Positions 26,436-35,422 of a stretch of DNA of 64,000 nt are shown piece after piece (position 1 is the stretch's first letter; each line of letters opens with the position of its first letter). This DNA is from Nocardia carnea NBRC 14403 (lineage in GTDB: Bacteria > Actinomycetota > Actinomycetes > Mycobacteriales > Mycobacteriaceae). The stretch spans positions 119,422 to 183,421 of the forward strand of contig NZ_BAFV01000003.1 of assembly GCF_000308515.1 (NCBI RefSeq), in the 5' to 3' direction. A program made the translations under genes and the position numbers. Below the pieces are notes generated by a model, which was not told where the DNA came from, made no database searches, and worked only from the letters and a program-made list of their open reading frames with translations.

Positions 26436-27701
26436 GTGGCACTCGTTGTCCAGAAGTACGGAGGATCCTCGGTCGCCTCGGCCGACCGGATCCGGCGCGT
26501 CGCCGAACGGATCGTCGAGACGAAGAAGCAAGGCCACGACGTGGTCGTGGTCTGCTCGGCCATGGGCGACACCACCGACGAACTGCTCGACCTGGCCGAA
26601 CAGGTCGCTCCCGCGCCACCCGCGCGGGAGATGGATATGTTGCTCACCTCCGGTGAACGCATCTCCAATGCACTGGTGGCCATGGCCATCCACACTCTCG
26701 GCGCCGAGGCGCGGTCGTTCACCGGCTCCCAGGCCGGCGTGATCACCACATCGGTGCACGGTAAGGCCAAGATCATCGACGTGACGCCCAGCCGCGTGCA
26801 GGAAGCTCTCGACGAGGGCACGATCGTGCTCGTCGCGGGTTTCCAGGGCGTGAGCCAGGACAGCAAAGACGTCACCACGCTGGGGCGTGGCGGTTCGGAT
26901 ACCACCGCCGTCGCCCTGGCGGCCGCGCTGGAAGCCGACGTCTGCGAGATCTACACCGACGTGGACGGAGTATTCACCGCCGATCCGCGCATCGTCGCCG
27001 ACGCGCAGAAACTCGAGCAGGTCTCCTACGAGGAGATGCTGGAGATGGCGGCCTGTGGGTCCAAAGTGCTGATGCTGCGCTGTGTCGAATACGCGCGCCG
27101 CTACAACGTGCCCGTGCATGTGCGCTCGTCCTATACCGACAAGCCGGGCACCTACGTATACGGATCGATGGAGGACATTCCCTTGGAACAAGCAATCCTC
27201 ACGGGCGTCGCGCACGACCGCAGCGAGGCCAAGGTGACCGTGGTCGGGCTACCGGACGTTCCCGGATACGCCGCCAAGGTGTTCCGCGCCGTCGCCGAGT
27301 CCGAGATCAACATCGATATGGTCCTGCAGAACATCTCCAAGGTGGAGACCGGGAAGACCGATATCACCTTCACCCTGCCCCGTTCCGACGGTCAGCGGGC
27401 GGTGGAGATGCTCGCCGGGCACCAGGAGGAGATCGGCTTCTCGCAGGTGCTCTACGACGATCACATCGGCAAGGTGTCGCTGGTCGGCGCCGGTATGAAG
27501 AGCCACCCCGGGGTCACTGCCACCTTCTGTGAGGCGCTGGCCGAGGCCGGTATCAATATCGACCTCATCTCGACCTCCGAGATCCGCATCTCGGTACTGG
27601 TCAAGGACACCGAACTCGACGACGCCGTGCAGGTCCTGCACCGCGCCTTCGATCTCGGCGGCGACGAGGTCGCCGTCGTGCACGCCGGAACGGGGCGATA
27701 A
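26436..27701 (+). CDS. ask: Aspartate kinase
   Basis: Aspartokinase, 421 residues, exactly the mycobacterial length. It phosphorylates aspartate, the first step toward lysine, diaminopimelate, methionine, threonine and isoleucine. The kinase domain starts [20 protein letters not shown]; two ACT domains (from about residue 250; [18 protein letters not shown] and [19 protein letters not shown]) are the allosteric site for lysine/threonine. GTG 26436 has GGAGGA 6 bases upstream. An ATG at 27168 ([14 protein letters not shown]) matches the position where the separate beta subunit starts in relatives, so two polypeptides may be made. asd follows after 3 bases. Confidence 0.96.
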   Translation: MALVVQKYGGSSVASADRIRRVAERIVETKKQGHDVVVVCSAMGDTTDELLDLAEQVAPAPPAREMDMLLTSGERISNALVAMAIHTLGAEARSFTGSQAGVITTSVHGKAKIIDVTPSRVQEALDEGTIVLVAGFQGVSQDSKDVTTLGRGGSDTTAVALAAALEADVCEIYTDVDGVFTADPRIVADAQKLEQVSYEEMLEMAACGSKVLMLRCVEYARRYNVPVHVRSSYTDKPGTYVYGSMEDIPLEQAILTGVAHDRSEAKVTVVGLPDVPGYAAKVFRAVAESEINIDMVLQNISKVETGKTDITFTLPRSDGQRAVEMLAGHQEEIGFSQVLYDDHIGKVSLVGAGMKSHPGVTATFCEALAEAGINIDLISTSEIRISVLVKDTELDDAVQVLHRAFDLGGDEVAVVHAGTGR

Positions 27702-28739
<1,038 letters not shown>

Positions 28740-28747
28740 CGACGAGC

Positions 28748-28782
28748 CTGTCTCCCCGGCGCGACCCGTGCCGGGGAGACAG
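28748..28782. terminator. Strong bidirectional terminator after asd
   Basis: A perfect 13-base stem CTGTCTCCCCGGC / GCCGGGGAGACAG with a 9-base loop between the convergent asd and beta-lactamase-like genes. Confidence 0.85.
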
Positions 28783-28787
28783 CGGGC

Positions 28788-30134
28788 TCAGTGGATTCCC
28801 GGTGTCCGTGGATCCGGCCCGACGCAGGCCAGCAGCACACAACCGGGCGGCGCGTCGGTGAACGGGGCCGCCAGCGGTTCGCTCAGACACGCGAACACAT
28901 CGCAGCCCGGATACGCCGAATTGCCGATCCCGAAGACTGCCAGCAGGATTTCGGTGTCGATGTAGGCATCCGGATCCGCTTTCACCGGCGGCTCCACGTA
29001 TGGGCCGGGATCGGCGACGGGTGGTTCCTGGAACGCTGCCATGAGTCGCCGGAAGAATTCGTGCGGCAATTCCTCGAAGTTCTGGATGATCCCGGCCGGA
29101 CCGTACTTGCTGACATTGCCGAAAACGCCGGTCCACATCACTACCAGGTCCAGGCTCGGCACGACGAAGACGTTCTGCAACCCCATCCCGGACATCGCGT
29201 AGGTATCCGGCGGCAGGAACGACGGATTCTCCGCGCAGGTCGATCCCAGCCAGAACAGATAGCCATAGCACGGGTTCGCCCGGGACGGGGTGGTCGCGCG
29301 GGACAGATACTGTGCGGATACGACCTGCTGCCCATTCCAGTCGCCGTTGTTGGCCACCAGCAGCCCCAGCTTGGCCAGATCGTCCGGTGGGATCAGCAGA
29401 TGTGCGTAACCGTAGGTGTGACCGCTGCGGTCCCGCGCCCAATACCAGTCACCCCGTTCGATCCCCAACGGCGTGAACAGCTCTCGCTGCGCGAACTCCT
29501 GTAGCGGTTCGCCGACGGCCAGCTCCACCACATACGAGAGCAGGTCCACCGTGCGCTGACTGTAGGTGAACACGGTGCCGGGTTCGTGATCCAGCGGTAC
29601 GCCGAGCGCCTGAACAGCGCTGTTGGGATCTATGGGGACAGCTCCCGTGATGCCCTCGGTCACCACGCCGGTGCGCATACCGGATGTTTCGGTGAGCAGA
29701 TTCTCGACCGTGATCGCGCGGCGGCGCGGATCGCCGAGACTCGGCGGCAGATAGCGGTCGATCGGGGCCGCGATATCGACCAGCCCTCGATCGGCGGCGA
29801 TCCCGGTGAGCAGTGAGACCACACTCTTGGTCACGCTCCACACATTCCACGGGATATGCCCCGTCTGCTCGTTGGCAGGGCCCTCGCCCACCAGGCAGTT
29901 GTGCCGGAATACCTGCACATTCAACCGATTCCGGCCACCGGCGAAGGCCAGTGCGTCCGTCAGCCGCTGCGCGTCCAGGCCCACCTGCTCGGGTTGCGCC
30001 CGCTGCGGTTCCCGACCGGAACTCACCGCGCATTCGACCTGCGCCGGCGCGGCCTGCGCCTGAGCTACGAAAACCTGCCCCACCACCAGTGTTACCGCTG
30101 CGACTCCCGCCAGGAGCCCACCGAAACGCGCCAT
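28788..30134 (-). CDS. Secreted serine beta-lactamase-like hydrolase (class C/DD-peptidase fold)
   Basis: A 448-residue protein with an N-terminal signal peptide (hydrophobic core LLAGVAAVTLVVGQVF, cleavage near AQAAPA). The beta-lactamase-family Ser-x-x-Lys is SVTK near residue 110 (NVWSVTKSVVSLLTG); a Tyr motif YSQ occurs in VFTYSQRTVDLLSY. The C-terminal tail contains four cysteines (CDVFACLSE...CVLLAC), unusual for the family. Such proteins may be esterases, DD-peptidases or lactamases; the substrate is unknown. ATG 30134 is preferred: TAGGGT lies 6 bases upstream, a leaderless arrangement. Confidence 0.78.
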   Translation of the reverse strand: MARFGGLLAGVAAVTLVVGQVFVAQAQAAPAQVECAVSSGREPQRAQPEQVGLDAQRLTDALAFAGGRNRLNVQVFRHNCLVGEGPANEQTGHIPWNVWSVTKSVVSLLTGIAADRGLVDIAAPIDRYLPPSLGDPRRRAITVENLLTETSGMRTGVVTEGITGAVPIDPNSAVQALGVPLDHEPGTVFTYSQRTVDLLSYVVELAVGEPLQEFAQRELFTPLGIERGDWYWARDRSGHTYGYAHLLIPPDDLAKLGLLVANNGDWNGQQVVSAQYLSRATTPSRANPCYGYLFWLGSTCAENPSFLPPDTYAMSGMGLQNVFVVPSLDLVVMWTGVFGNVSKYGPAGIIQNFEELPHEFFRRLMAAFQEPPVADPGPYVEPPVKADPDAYIDTEILLAVFGIGNSAYPGCDVFACLSEPLAAPFTDAPPGCVLLACVGPDPRTPGIH

Positions 30135-30140
30135 GCGCAC

Positions 30141-30146
30141 ACCCTA
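30141..30146 (-). promoter_or_regulatory. -10 element (TAGGGT) of the beta-lactamase-like gene
   Basis: TAGGGT fits TANNNT and ends 6 bases before ATG 30134; no Shine-Dalgarno sequence is present. Confidence 0.45.
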
Positions 30147-30199
30147 ATGCCGGACTGCCGGCAGGGCCGGTATCGGCTTGCGTGGCACCGGCGCAGATA

Positions 30200-30242
30200 C
30201 GTGACGCCCCTGATCGATCCGGGATCGATCAGGGGCGTCACG
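30200..30242. terminator. Perfect 21-base-arm hairpin
   Basis: Arms at 30200-30220 and 30222-30242 are exact reverse complements around a single G (left arm begins CGTGACGCCCCTG, right arm ends CAGGGGCGTCACG). It lies 48 bases downstream of the 19-residue ORF on the minus strand and upstream of the beta-lactamase-like gene, so it would terminate a short minus-strand transcript. Confidence 0.8.
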
Positions 30243-30290
30243 CCCAGTGGCACTCCTGTCGTGCCGTTCACGATGTCGGTACGGGCGCGG

Positions 30291-30350
30291 CTACAGCAGG
30301 CCGAACCAATAGACCACCGAGGCCAGCGCCCATAGGACCAACGTATCCAT
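30291..30350 (-). CDS. Candidate 19-residue membrane peptide
   Basis: The ORF encodes MDTLVLWALASVVYWFGLL, a single hydrophobic helix. GGGAGTG precedes the ATG at suitable spacing, and the perfect hairpin at 30242-30200 follows 48 bases after the stop, giving it the layout of an independent gene. I do not recognise the peptide. Small single-helix proteins commonly act as subunits of larger membrane complexes, but no partner is evident. Very short ORFs arise by chance, so confidence is low. Confidence 0.35.
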   Translation of the reverse strand: MDTLVLWALASVVYWFGLL

Positions 30351-30571
30351 CGACACTCCCACTCTTGTCGTAGCGGATGCCCTCCATGATGCCCGAGATA
30401 CCCGGCCCGCGGGACACCCGCACAACCCGTTCCACGACCTTGATTGCACTGTGACGGATCGTGTTCTCAGCGTTATAAGTTCACGTTAAGGGGGCGCCAA
30501 GCGCGGGGCCGCATTGTTGAGTCACGCCGGAGAACACACCGGCACTCACACCGCGAAGAGGAAACCCGTTG
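30351..30571. other. Divergent intergenic region with a TTATAA core
   Basis: No gene is supported. TTATAA at 30474-30479 could serve as a -10 in either direction: toward the 30-residue ORF on the plus strand or the 19-residue ORF on the minus strand. GTGACG about 17 bases before it is a possible plus-strand -35. Confidence 0.3.
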
Positions 30572-30664
30572 ATGATCACCCAGCCGATCGCCGAACTGTA
30601 TGCGCCCGGATACCTGATCCAGGACGGTCGCACCGAGCCCGGCGTCGTCGACACCCGCCAGTAG
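30572..30664 (+). CDS. Candidate 30-residue peptide
   Basis: The ORF encodes a 30-residue peptide beginning MITQPIAELYAPGYLIQDG and ending VVDTRQ. GAAGAGG lies 8 bases before the ATG. It has a hydrophobic N-terminal half and an acidic C-terminal half, with neither a signal peptide nor a membrane helix. I do not recognise it. A precursor for a modified peptide was considered because of the YAPGYL segment, but no maturation enzyme is encoded nearby. Confidence 0.35.
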   Translation: MITQPIAELYAPGYLIQDGRTEPGVVDTRQ

Positions 30665-30692
30665 TCGCGACGCCGCCGAAGGAGGGGGCGGG

Positions 30693-30851
30693 ATGCGAAC
30701 CGGTGTCTGGGGAGGACCCGGTACGCATCTCGGAAAGTACGGATCCGGGGGAATCGTGGGGGATCCGCGGGGGTGTGGTGGTCCGGTGACCGGGGAGGGG
30801 AACCGGAACCAGCACGGGGGAACGGGGCCGGTCGGCGCAACGGGGGAGTAG
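30693..30851 (+). CDS. Candidate 52-residue glycine-rich protein
   Basis: ORF starting MRTGVWGGPGTHLGKYGSGG, glycine-rich throughout, with the strongest Shine-Dalgarno match of the region (AAGGAGGGGG, about 5 bases before ATG). No family is recognisable. Glycine-rich frames occur by chance in GGG-rich DNA, so this is tentative. It would be the second gene after the 30-residue ORF, 28 bases apart. Confidence 0.3.
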   Translation: MRTGVWGGPGTHLGKYGSGGIVGDPRGCGGPVTGEGNRNQHGGTGPVGATGE

Positions 30852-30866
30852 GCCGACCGGGTGGAT

Positions 30867-30950
30867 CGGTCTGTCTCGTGGGGTGACAGACCGGCCCACG
30901 GGCAGGGCGTCGTCGATCGGACCGGTCTCGCGGGGTGACCGGTCCGATCG
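30867..30950. ncRNA. Twin hairpins with a conserved loop and different stems
   Basis: Hairpin 1 (30867-30893): 9-base stem CGGTCTGTC / GACAGACCG, loop TCGTGGGGT. Hairpin 2 (30914-30950): 14-base stem CGATCGGACCGGTC / GACCGGTCCGATCG, loop TCGCGGGGT. The 9-base loops differ at one position and the three closing pairs (GTC/GAC) are shared, while the outer stems are unrelated in sequence yet perfectly paired. That looks like selection on RNA structure plus loop sequence. Simple tandem terminators are the alternative. Confidence 0.5.
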
Positions 30951-30990
30951 GCAGCCGTCGCACCGTACGGCTCTTCCGGATGCTCAGTGG

Positions 30991-31021
30991 CGGACCGGGC
31001 GCACAGTCGTCCGCCGGTCCG
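30991..31021. repeat. Inverted repeat
   Basis: CGGACCGG (30991-30998) pairs with CCGGTCCG (31014-31021) around 15 bases. It is the third hairpin in the same gene-poor stretch and shares the GGACCGG word with hairpin 2. Confidence 0.45.
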
Positions 31022-31076
31022 GCACCGCGAAAGGTAACCGTTCGAGAATCGGTACGGCAGCGCCTGTGAACAGCGG

Positions 31077-31112
31077 CCGGCCGGACGAGAAAGTGTCGAA
31101 TCGTCCGGCCGG
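31077..31112. terminator. Strong inverted repeat upstream of the acidic-tail protein gene
   Basis: CCGGCCGGACGA / TCGTCCGGCCGG, 12 perfect pairs with a 12-base loop, extendable by three pairs including one G-U. It probably ends transcription entering from the small-ORF region. Confidence 0.5.
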
Positions 31113-31188
31113 TCGTTCGTGTCCGTGATGAAGAAATCCTCATCTACGCCTCACGGCAGGGTCATCAGAGTTGGGCATAGTGGCTGTT

Positions 31189-31644
31189 ATGTCCGGTTCT
31201 CGTTCTTTCGCCGCCGCTCTCGTCCTCGCAGGTGCCGCCGCCGTGGTGCTGGTGAGCTTCGCCCTGACCCGTTCGCCTGAACCCGAGCTCGATCCGTCCT
31301 CGGTGTCGGTGAGTGTGGCGCCGGACGGGTCGGAATCGCCGGCCGCACCGGACACGGGGCCGGGTTCGGGCTCGGACGGGCAGGCCCCGGGTGCACAGGA
31401 GGGTGCGGTATCGCCGCCGGGTCCGGACGCCACGGTTCCCGCGCCGGCACCCCCGGGCCCTGCCCCCGGTCCGGTGGCGCCCGCTCCGGCGCCGGGCCGG
31501 GTGGCTCCGGCACCTGTTGCTCCGCCACCCGGACCGGCTGCTCCGGCGCCCGCACCGCAACTGGACGATGACGACGATGACGGATTCGACGACGACGCGG
31601 ATGACCAGCCCGACATGGATGGGCCGTCCGGCGACGATGATTGA
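31189..31644 (+). CDS. Secreted or anchored Pro/Ala-rich protein with acidic tail
   Basis: A 151-residue protein. N-terminal hydrophobic segment (AAALVLAGAAAVVLVSFAL) acts as signal or membrane anchor; about 90 Pro/Ala/Gly-rich residues follow (cell-wall-spanning style); the last 30 residues are almost all acidic (DDDDDDGFDDDADD). No catalytic domain. The tail could bind divalent cations. It overlaps the histidine kinase gene by 8 bases, so the two are translationally coupled and may be parts of one sensing unit. ATG 31189 is chosen because the signal starts there. Confidence 0.65.
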   Translation: MSGSRSFAAALVLAGAAAVVLVSFALTRSPEPELDPSSVSVSVAPDGSESPAAPDTGPGSGSDGQAPGAQEGAVSPPGPDATVPAPAPPGPAPGPVAPAPAPGRVAPAPVAPPPGPAAPAPAPQLDDDDDDGFDDDADDQPDMDGPSGDDD

Positions 31645-33016
31645 TCTCGACCCCGCGCGATCCGCCGACACCACGGAGCCGACCCTGCGGCAACCAGCGC
31701 CCGAACCCCACACCACAGATCTCCGCCCGGCAGCGGCCGGCTCGCGGATACTCCGGCGGCGCGGCTCCCGGTTGCCGGCCCGCTGGAAGATCACCGCATG
31801 GATCATGCTCACGACCTTCCTGCTGTTGGTCGTCGTGCTGGTAACCGCCCGTAACCTGCTGCTGCGCGATGTGAACACCCGGGCGAACGCCGATATCGCG
31901 CAGGAAGCCGACGAATTCCGGACCTTCGCCGCCGAGGGCGTGGACCCGACCACCACGCAGCCGTTCACCTCGGTGGAAAGGCTGCTCGAGACCTATCTGC
32001 TGCGGCAGTCGCCGATCGAGGGCGAGGTGATGGTGGGCGTCGTGGACGGTAGGCAGCTCGGTGGTATCCGGGGCGACCTGCCCGTGCCGGTGGCCGCCGA
32101 TCCGGGCCTGTTCACCGCGACAGCAGCGGCGGACCGGACCTCGGGGGTGGTCATCTCCCCGGCCGGGGAGATGCGGTGGGGTCGCGTCGACGTCGAATCC
32201 GGGGCCGATCGGGGATCGTTCGTGGTGGCCGCGTTCACCGAGGTCGGACGCGCGGGTGTGGACCGGACGATGCGCACCATCGCCGCGGTATCGCTGGCCG
32301 GACTGGCCTTGACCACCGGGGTCGCCTATCTGGTGGCCGGACGCATCCTGCTGCCGGTGCGCACCGTGCGCGCGGTGGCCGCCGATATCGGCGAAACCGA
32401 TCTCACCGCTCGCGTTCCGGTGGAGGGACGCGACGATATCGCGGCGCTGGCGGAGACCTTCAACGATATGCTCGACCGCCTCGAACACGCCTATACGACC
32501 CAGCGGCAATTCGTCGACGACGCGGGCCACGAACTGCGCACGCCGATCACGGTGGTCCGAGGGCATCTCGAACTGCTCTCCGAAGACCCCGAGGAACGGC
32601 GCCGCACGCTGGCCCTCGTCGACTCCGAACTGAACCGGATGGGGCGGCTGGTCTCCGACCTGCTGATGCTGGCCAAGGCCGAACAGCCGGATTTCGTGGT
32701 CCGGCGCCCCGTCGATATCGCACAGACCATGCTGGATATCGAATCCAAGGTGCAACCGCTGGGGGAGCGGCGCTGGCATCTGATGGAGGTGGCCGAAGGC
32801 ACCGCGTGGATCGACGCGCAGCGGGTCACCCAGGCGATGTTGCAGCTCGCGGCGAACGCGGTCGCGCATTCGGCGGACGGGACGACCGTGCAGCTGGGAT
32901 CCCGGTTCACCGGGACCGAACCGGATCGCACCCTGTCGTTGTGGATATCGGATCAGGGCGCCCGAAGACGCGCCCGTGATCTTCGAACGCTTTCGGCGTG
33001 GGCGCCCGGCCGATAG
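31637..33016 (+). CDS. Two-component sensor histidine kinase, frameshifted in the ATPase domain
   Basis: A sensor kinase of which 459 residues are readable in this frame. Two membrane helices (WIMLTTFLLLVVVLVTARNLL and AAVSLAGLALTTGVAYLVAG, each read as separate segments) flank an extracytoplasmic sensor of about 150 residues; then HAMP, the H-box HELRTPITVVRGHL (His near 298) and the N-box AANAVAHS. In frame, the ATPase domain breaks after WISDQG and reads nonsense to a stop at 33016. The missing F- and G2-boxes continue at once in another frame (32976-33209). A 2-base (mod 3) deletion near 32950-32962 explains this: either a real mutation or a sequencing error. Confidence 0.8.
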   Translation: MIDLDPARSADTTEPTLRQPAPEPHTTDLRPAAAGSRILRRRGSRLPARWKITAWIMLTTFLLLVVVLVTARNLLLRDVNTRANADIAQEADEFRTFAAEGVDPTTTQPFTSVERLLETYLLRQSPIEGEVMVGVVDGRQLGGIRGDLPVPVAADPGLFTATAAADRTSGVVISPAGEMRWGRVDVESGADRGSFVVAAFTEVGRAGVDRTMRTIAAVSLAGLALTTGVAYLVAGRILLPVRTVRAVAADIGETDLTARVPVEGRDDIAALAETFNDMLDRLEHAYTTQRQFVDDAGHELRTPITVVRGHLELLSEDPEERRRTLALVDSELNRMGRLVSDLLMLAKAEQPDFVVRRPVDIAQTMLDIESKVQPLGERRWHLMEVAEGTAWIDAQRVTQAMLQLAANAVAHSADGTTVQLGSRFTGTEPDRTLSLWISDQGARRRARDLRTLSAWAPGR

Positions 33017-33209
33017 TTCCGGCGCGGACCGGCGGGCCGGTGCGGGGCTCGGCCTGGCCATCGTCCGCGCGATCGCCGACGCGCACCACGGGTCGGCCTG
33101 GGTGCGCAGTGTGCCCGGTGACGGCGCCACATTCGGTCTCGACCTGCCGGCCGATCCGGCATATCCCGCACACCGCGATACCGCCGATCCGCACGAACGC
33201 AAGGGGTAG
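32976..33209 (+). pseudogene. C-terminal part of the same histidine kinase in a shifted frame
   Basis: This frame encodes IFERFRRGRP (F-box) and AGAGLGLAIVRAIADAHHG (G2-box), then GDGATFGLDLP, the exact continuation of the kinase ATPase domain that is lost upstream. The frame is well conserved up to its stop 3 bases before the response regulator start. Upstream of the ATG the same frame reads APEDAPV, directly joining the G1 box if the shift is corrected. Confidence 0.8.
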
Positions 33210-33212
33210 GAG

Positions 33213-33875
33213 ATGAGCCGGATCCTGATCGCCGAGGACGATGTGCACATCGTGTCGTTCGTCGGCAAAGGCCTGCGAGCCGCCGGATACACCACCGAGC
33301 ATGTCGGCGACGGCGAAACCGCGTTGCTGATGGCCCGGTCCGGTGCCTTCGACATGGTGATCCTCGATATCGGACTGCCCTCGATGGACGGATTCACCGT
33401 GCTGCGACGGTTACGCGGGGAAGGTGTGCGGACCCCGGTGGTGGTGCTCACCGCCCGCGACAGTGTCGACGATACGGTCGCCGGGCTGGAGGGCGGCGCC
33501 AACGACTACATGACCAAACCGTTCCAGTTCGCCGAACTCCTCGCGCGGGTCCGGTTGCGCCTCCAGGACGATACGACCGCGGGCACGCCGTCGGCTTCTT
33601 TGTCCTACAACGGTATCGGTCTCGATCTACGCGCCCGGCGGGTACATGTCGACGGCCGGACCGTGGATCTCACCGCTCGCGAATTCGGCCTGCTCGAGGT
33701 ATTTCTACGGCATCCGGACCAGGTGCTGAGCCGAGAGCAGATCCTCGGGCAGGTCTGGGGTTACGATTTCGACCCCGCCTCCAACGTGGTCGATGTCTAT
33801 GTGCGGGCGCTACGGGGCAAGATCGGGGCCCAGCGTCTGCAGACCGTGCGCGGGATGGGATACCGCCTCTCATGA
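33213..33875 (+). CDS. OmpR/PhoB-family response regulator
   Basis: A 220-residue response regulator. Receiver domain with phospho-acceptor Asp in VILDIGLPSMDG, acidic pocket in IAEDD, Thr in VVLTARD and Lys in MTKPFQ; then a winged-helix DNA-binding domain (LTAREFGLLEVFLRHPDQVL, VDVYVRALRGKI, GMGYRLS). It partners the preceding kinase and probably controls the transporter and glycerate kinase that follow. ATG 33213 has GGAG just upstream; its stop overlaps the next start (ATGA). Confidence 0.93.
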   Translation: MSRILIAEDDVHIVSFVGKGLRAAGYTTEHVGDGETALLMARSGAFDMVILDIGLPSMDGFTVLRRLRGEGVRTPVVVLTARDSVDDTVAGLEGGANDYMTKPFQFAELLARVRLRLQDDTTAGTPSASLSYNGIGLDLRARRVHVDGRTVDLTAREFGLLEVFLRHPDQVLSREQILGQVWGYDFDPASNVVDVYVRALRGKIGAQRLQTVRGMGYRLS

Positions 33876-35389
33876 CAGCGCAACGTCGGGCGGACGTCGA
33901 AGCGACCGAATTCCGGACCGTGCCGCGCCGGCGCCCACCGGCCGGATCACCCGCGCGTGAGCCCGCATGGGCGCCGTTGCTGGCTGCAATTGCGGGAATC
34001 CTTGTCTGCCTGGGCTTTCTCGCCGCCGCGGCAGCAGGTGACCTCGGCCGCGATGCCCTGATCACGCTAGTGGTGTTCGTGGCCGCGATCTGGATGTGGG
34101 TTTTCGCGCCGGTACCCGACACCTATGTCGCGCTCGGCGCGGCGGTGGCGCTCGTCGTCACCGGACCGATAGATACCGAGACGTTCACCGGAACTCTCGG
34201 TGATTCGGTGATCTGGCTGTTGGTGGGGTCGTTCGTGATCGCGGCTGCGGTCACCGCGAGCGGTTTGTCGGCGCGGATCGCCGCACGGGTTCTCACCGTC
34301 GCCCGGACCCCGCGGCAGCTGATGCATCTGCTCACGGCCGTCCTGCTGGTGACCACTTTCGCAATTCCGGCGACCTCCGGTCGCGCCGCGCTGGCGCTAC
34401 CGGTTTTCCTGGCCCTCGCCACGGTGCTGCGGCATCGGCCCCAGCTTGTGCTGGCGTTCGCGGTGGGGGTTCCCTCGGTCATCCTGTTCTCCGCGGTGGG
34501 TTCCCTTCTCGGCGCGGGCGCGCATCTCATCACCAGCGAGATCGTCGCGACCGCCACCGGTGAGGGCTATCACTTCGTACAGTGGCTGATCCTCGGCCTC
34601 CCGCTTGCGGTGGTGTGGTCGCATCTGGCCGCGGAAATCGCACTCACGCTGTTCGCCGACCGCACCGAGCGCCGCACACCGCTCACCGTGCCCGCCTCCG
34701 CCTTCGCCGAGACGGCAGGTGCTGACGTGCGGGGGCCACTGTCCGCCGCTCAGCGCCGGGTACTCGGTGTGCTCGCGGCCGTTGTGGTGCTGTGGTGCAC
34801 CGAGGCTCTGCACGGTGTGGACCCGGCGGTGATCGCCGTGCTCGGCGCCCTGCTCGCGACCGCGCCGAGGATAGGCGCAACCACGCTGCCCGCGGCCGCG
34901 AAAACGATCCCGTGGACGCTGCTGTTGTTCATGGCCGCCACACTGTGCCTGGGTATCGCCCTCACGACTACCGGCGCATCCGCCTGGCTCGCCGGACTCG
35001 TGTTCGATCCGGTGCGCTCACTGGGAACTGCTGCCGGTGCGGTCTTTCTGGTGCTGACCGTGGTCGTCTCCCTACTCGCCCATTTGATGATCCAGTCACG
35101 TTCGGCCAGGTCGGCCGTGCTCGTGCCGATCATCGTCGCGACCGCCCCGGCGGTGGGCGTGGACGCCGCGGCAGCGGCCTTCCTGTCGACGGCGGCGGCC
35201 GGTTTCTGCCACACGATGACCAGTTCGGCGAAACCGATGGCCGTCTTCGCCGCATCCGAGACCGTTCCGGGGTACCGGCCCGAACATCTACTGCGGTACT
35301 CCGCTGTCCTCGCCCCGTTGTCGGTGGCGTTACTCCTTGCGTTCGCGGTCTGGGTCTGGCCGCAGCTGGGTCTGAGTCCCACCCCCTGA
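33872..35389 (+). CDS. SLC13/DASS-family anion permease
   Basis: A 505-residue membrane permease of the SLC13 (divalent anion:Na+ symporter) type, about twelve helices with two halves. Family signatures SGRAALALPVFLALATVL and a late QSRSARSAVLVPIIVATAPAV are visible. Substrates in the family are C4/C5 dicarboxylates, sulfate or related anions. Translational coupling to the response regulator and the glycerate kinase downstream suggest glycerate, tartrate or a similar C3-C4 acid as substrate (inference). The N terminus has a 30-residue Arg/Pro-rich cytosolic extension. Confidence 0.85.
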   Translation: MTAQRRADVEATEFRTVPRRRPPAGSPAREPAWAPLLAAIAGILVCLGFLAAAAAGDLGRDALITLVVFVAAIWMWVFAPVPDTYVALGAAVALVVTGPIDTETFTGTLGDSVIWLLVGSFVIAAAVTASGLSARIAARVLTVARTPRQLMHLLTAVLLVTTFAIPATSGRAALALPVFLALATVLRHRPQLVLAFAVGVPSVILFSAVGSLLGAGAHLITSEIVATATGEGYHFVQWLILGLPLAVVWSHLAAEIALTLFADRTERRTPLTVPASAFAETAGADVRGPLSAAQRRVLGVLAAVVVLWCTEALHGVDPAVIAVLGALLATAPRIGATTLPAAAKTIPWTLLLFMAATLCLGIALTTTGASAWLAGLVFDPVRSLGTAAGAVFLVLTVVVSLLAHLMIQSRSARSAVLVPIIVATAPAVGVDAAAAAFLSTAAAGFCHTMTSSAKPMAVFAASETVPGYRPEHLLRYSAVLAPLSVALLLAFAVWVWPQLGLSPTP

Positions 35390-35422
35390 CCCGATCGGTC
35401 GGCTCTCTCGAAAGGCACCACC

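Noticed and set aside
30572..30664. Lasso-peptide or other RiPP precursor
   Set aside because: The YAPGYLIQDG segment loosely recalls leader motifs, but the spacing does not fit and no cyclase, protease or RRE protein is encoded within the window.
31187..33502. 771-codon minus-strand frame across the histidine kinase region
   Set aside because: It is antisense to the acidic-tail protein, kinase and regulator, all with clear motifs, and its own composition is a high-G+C artefact.
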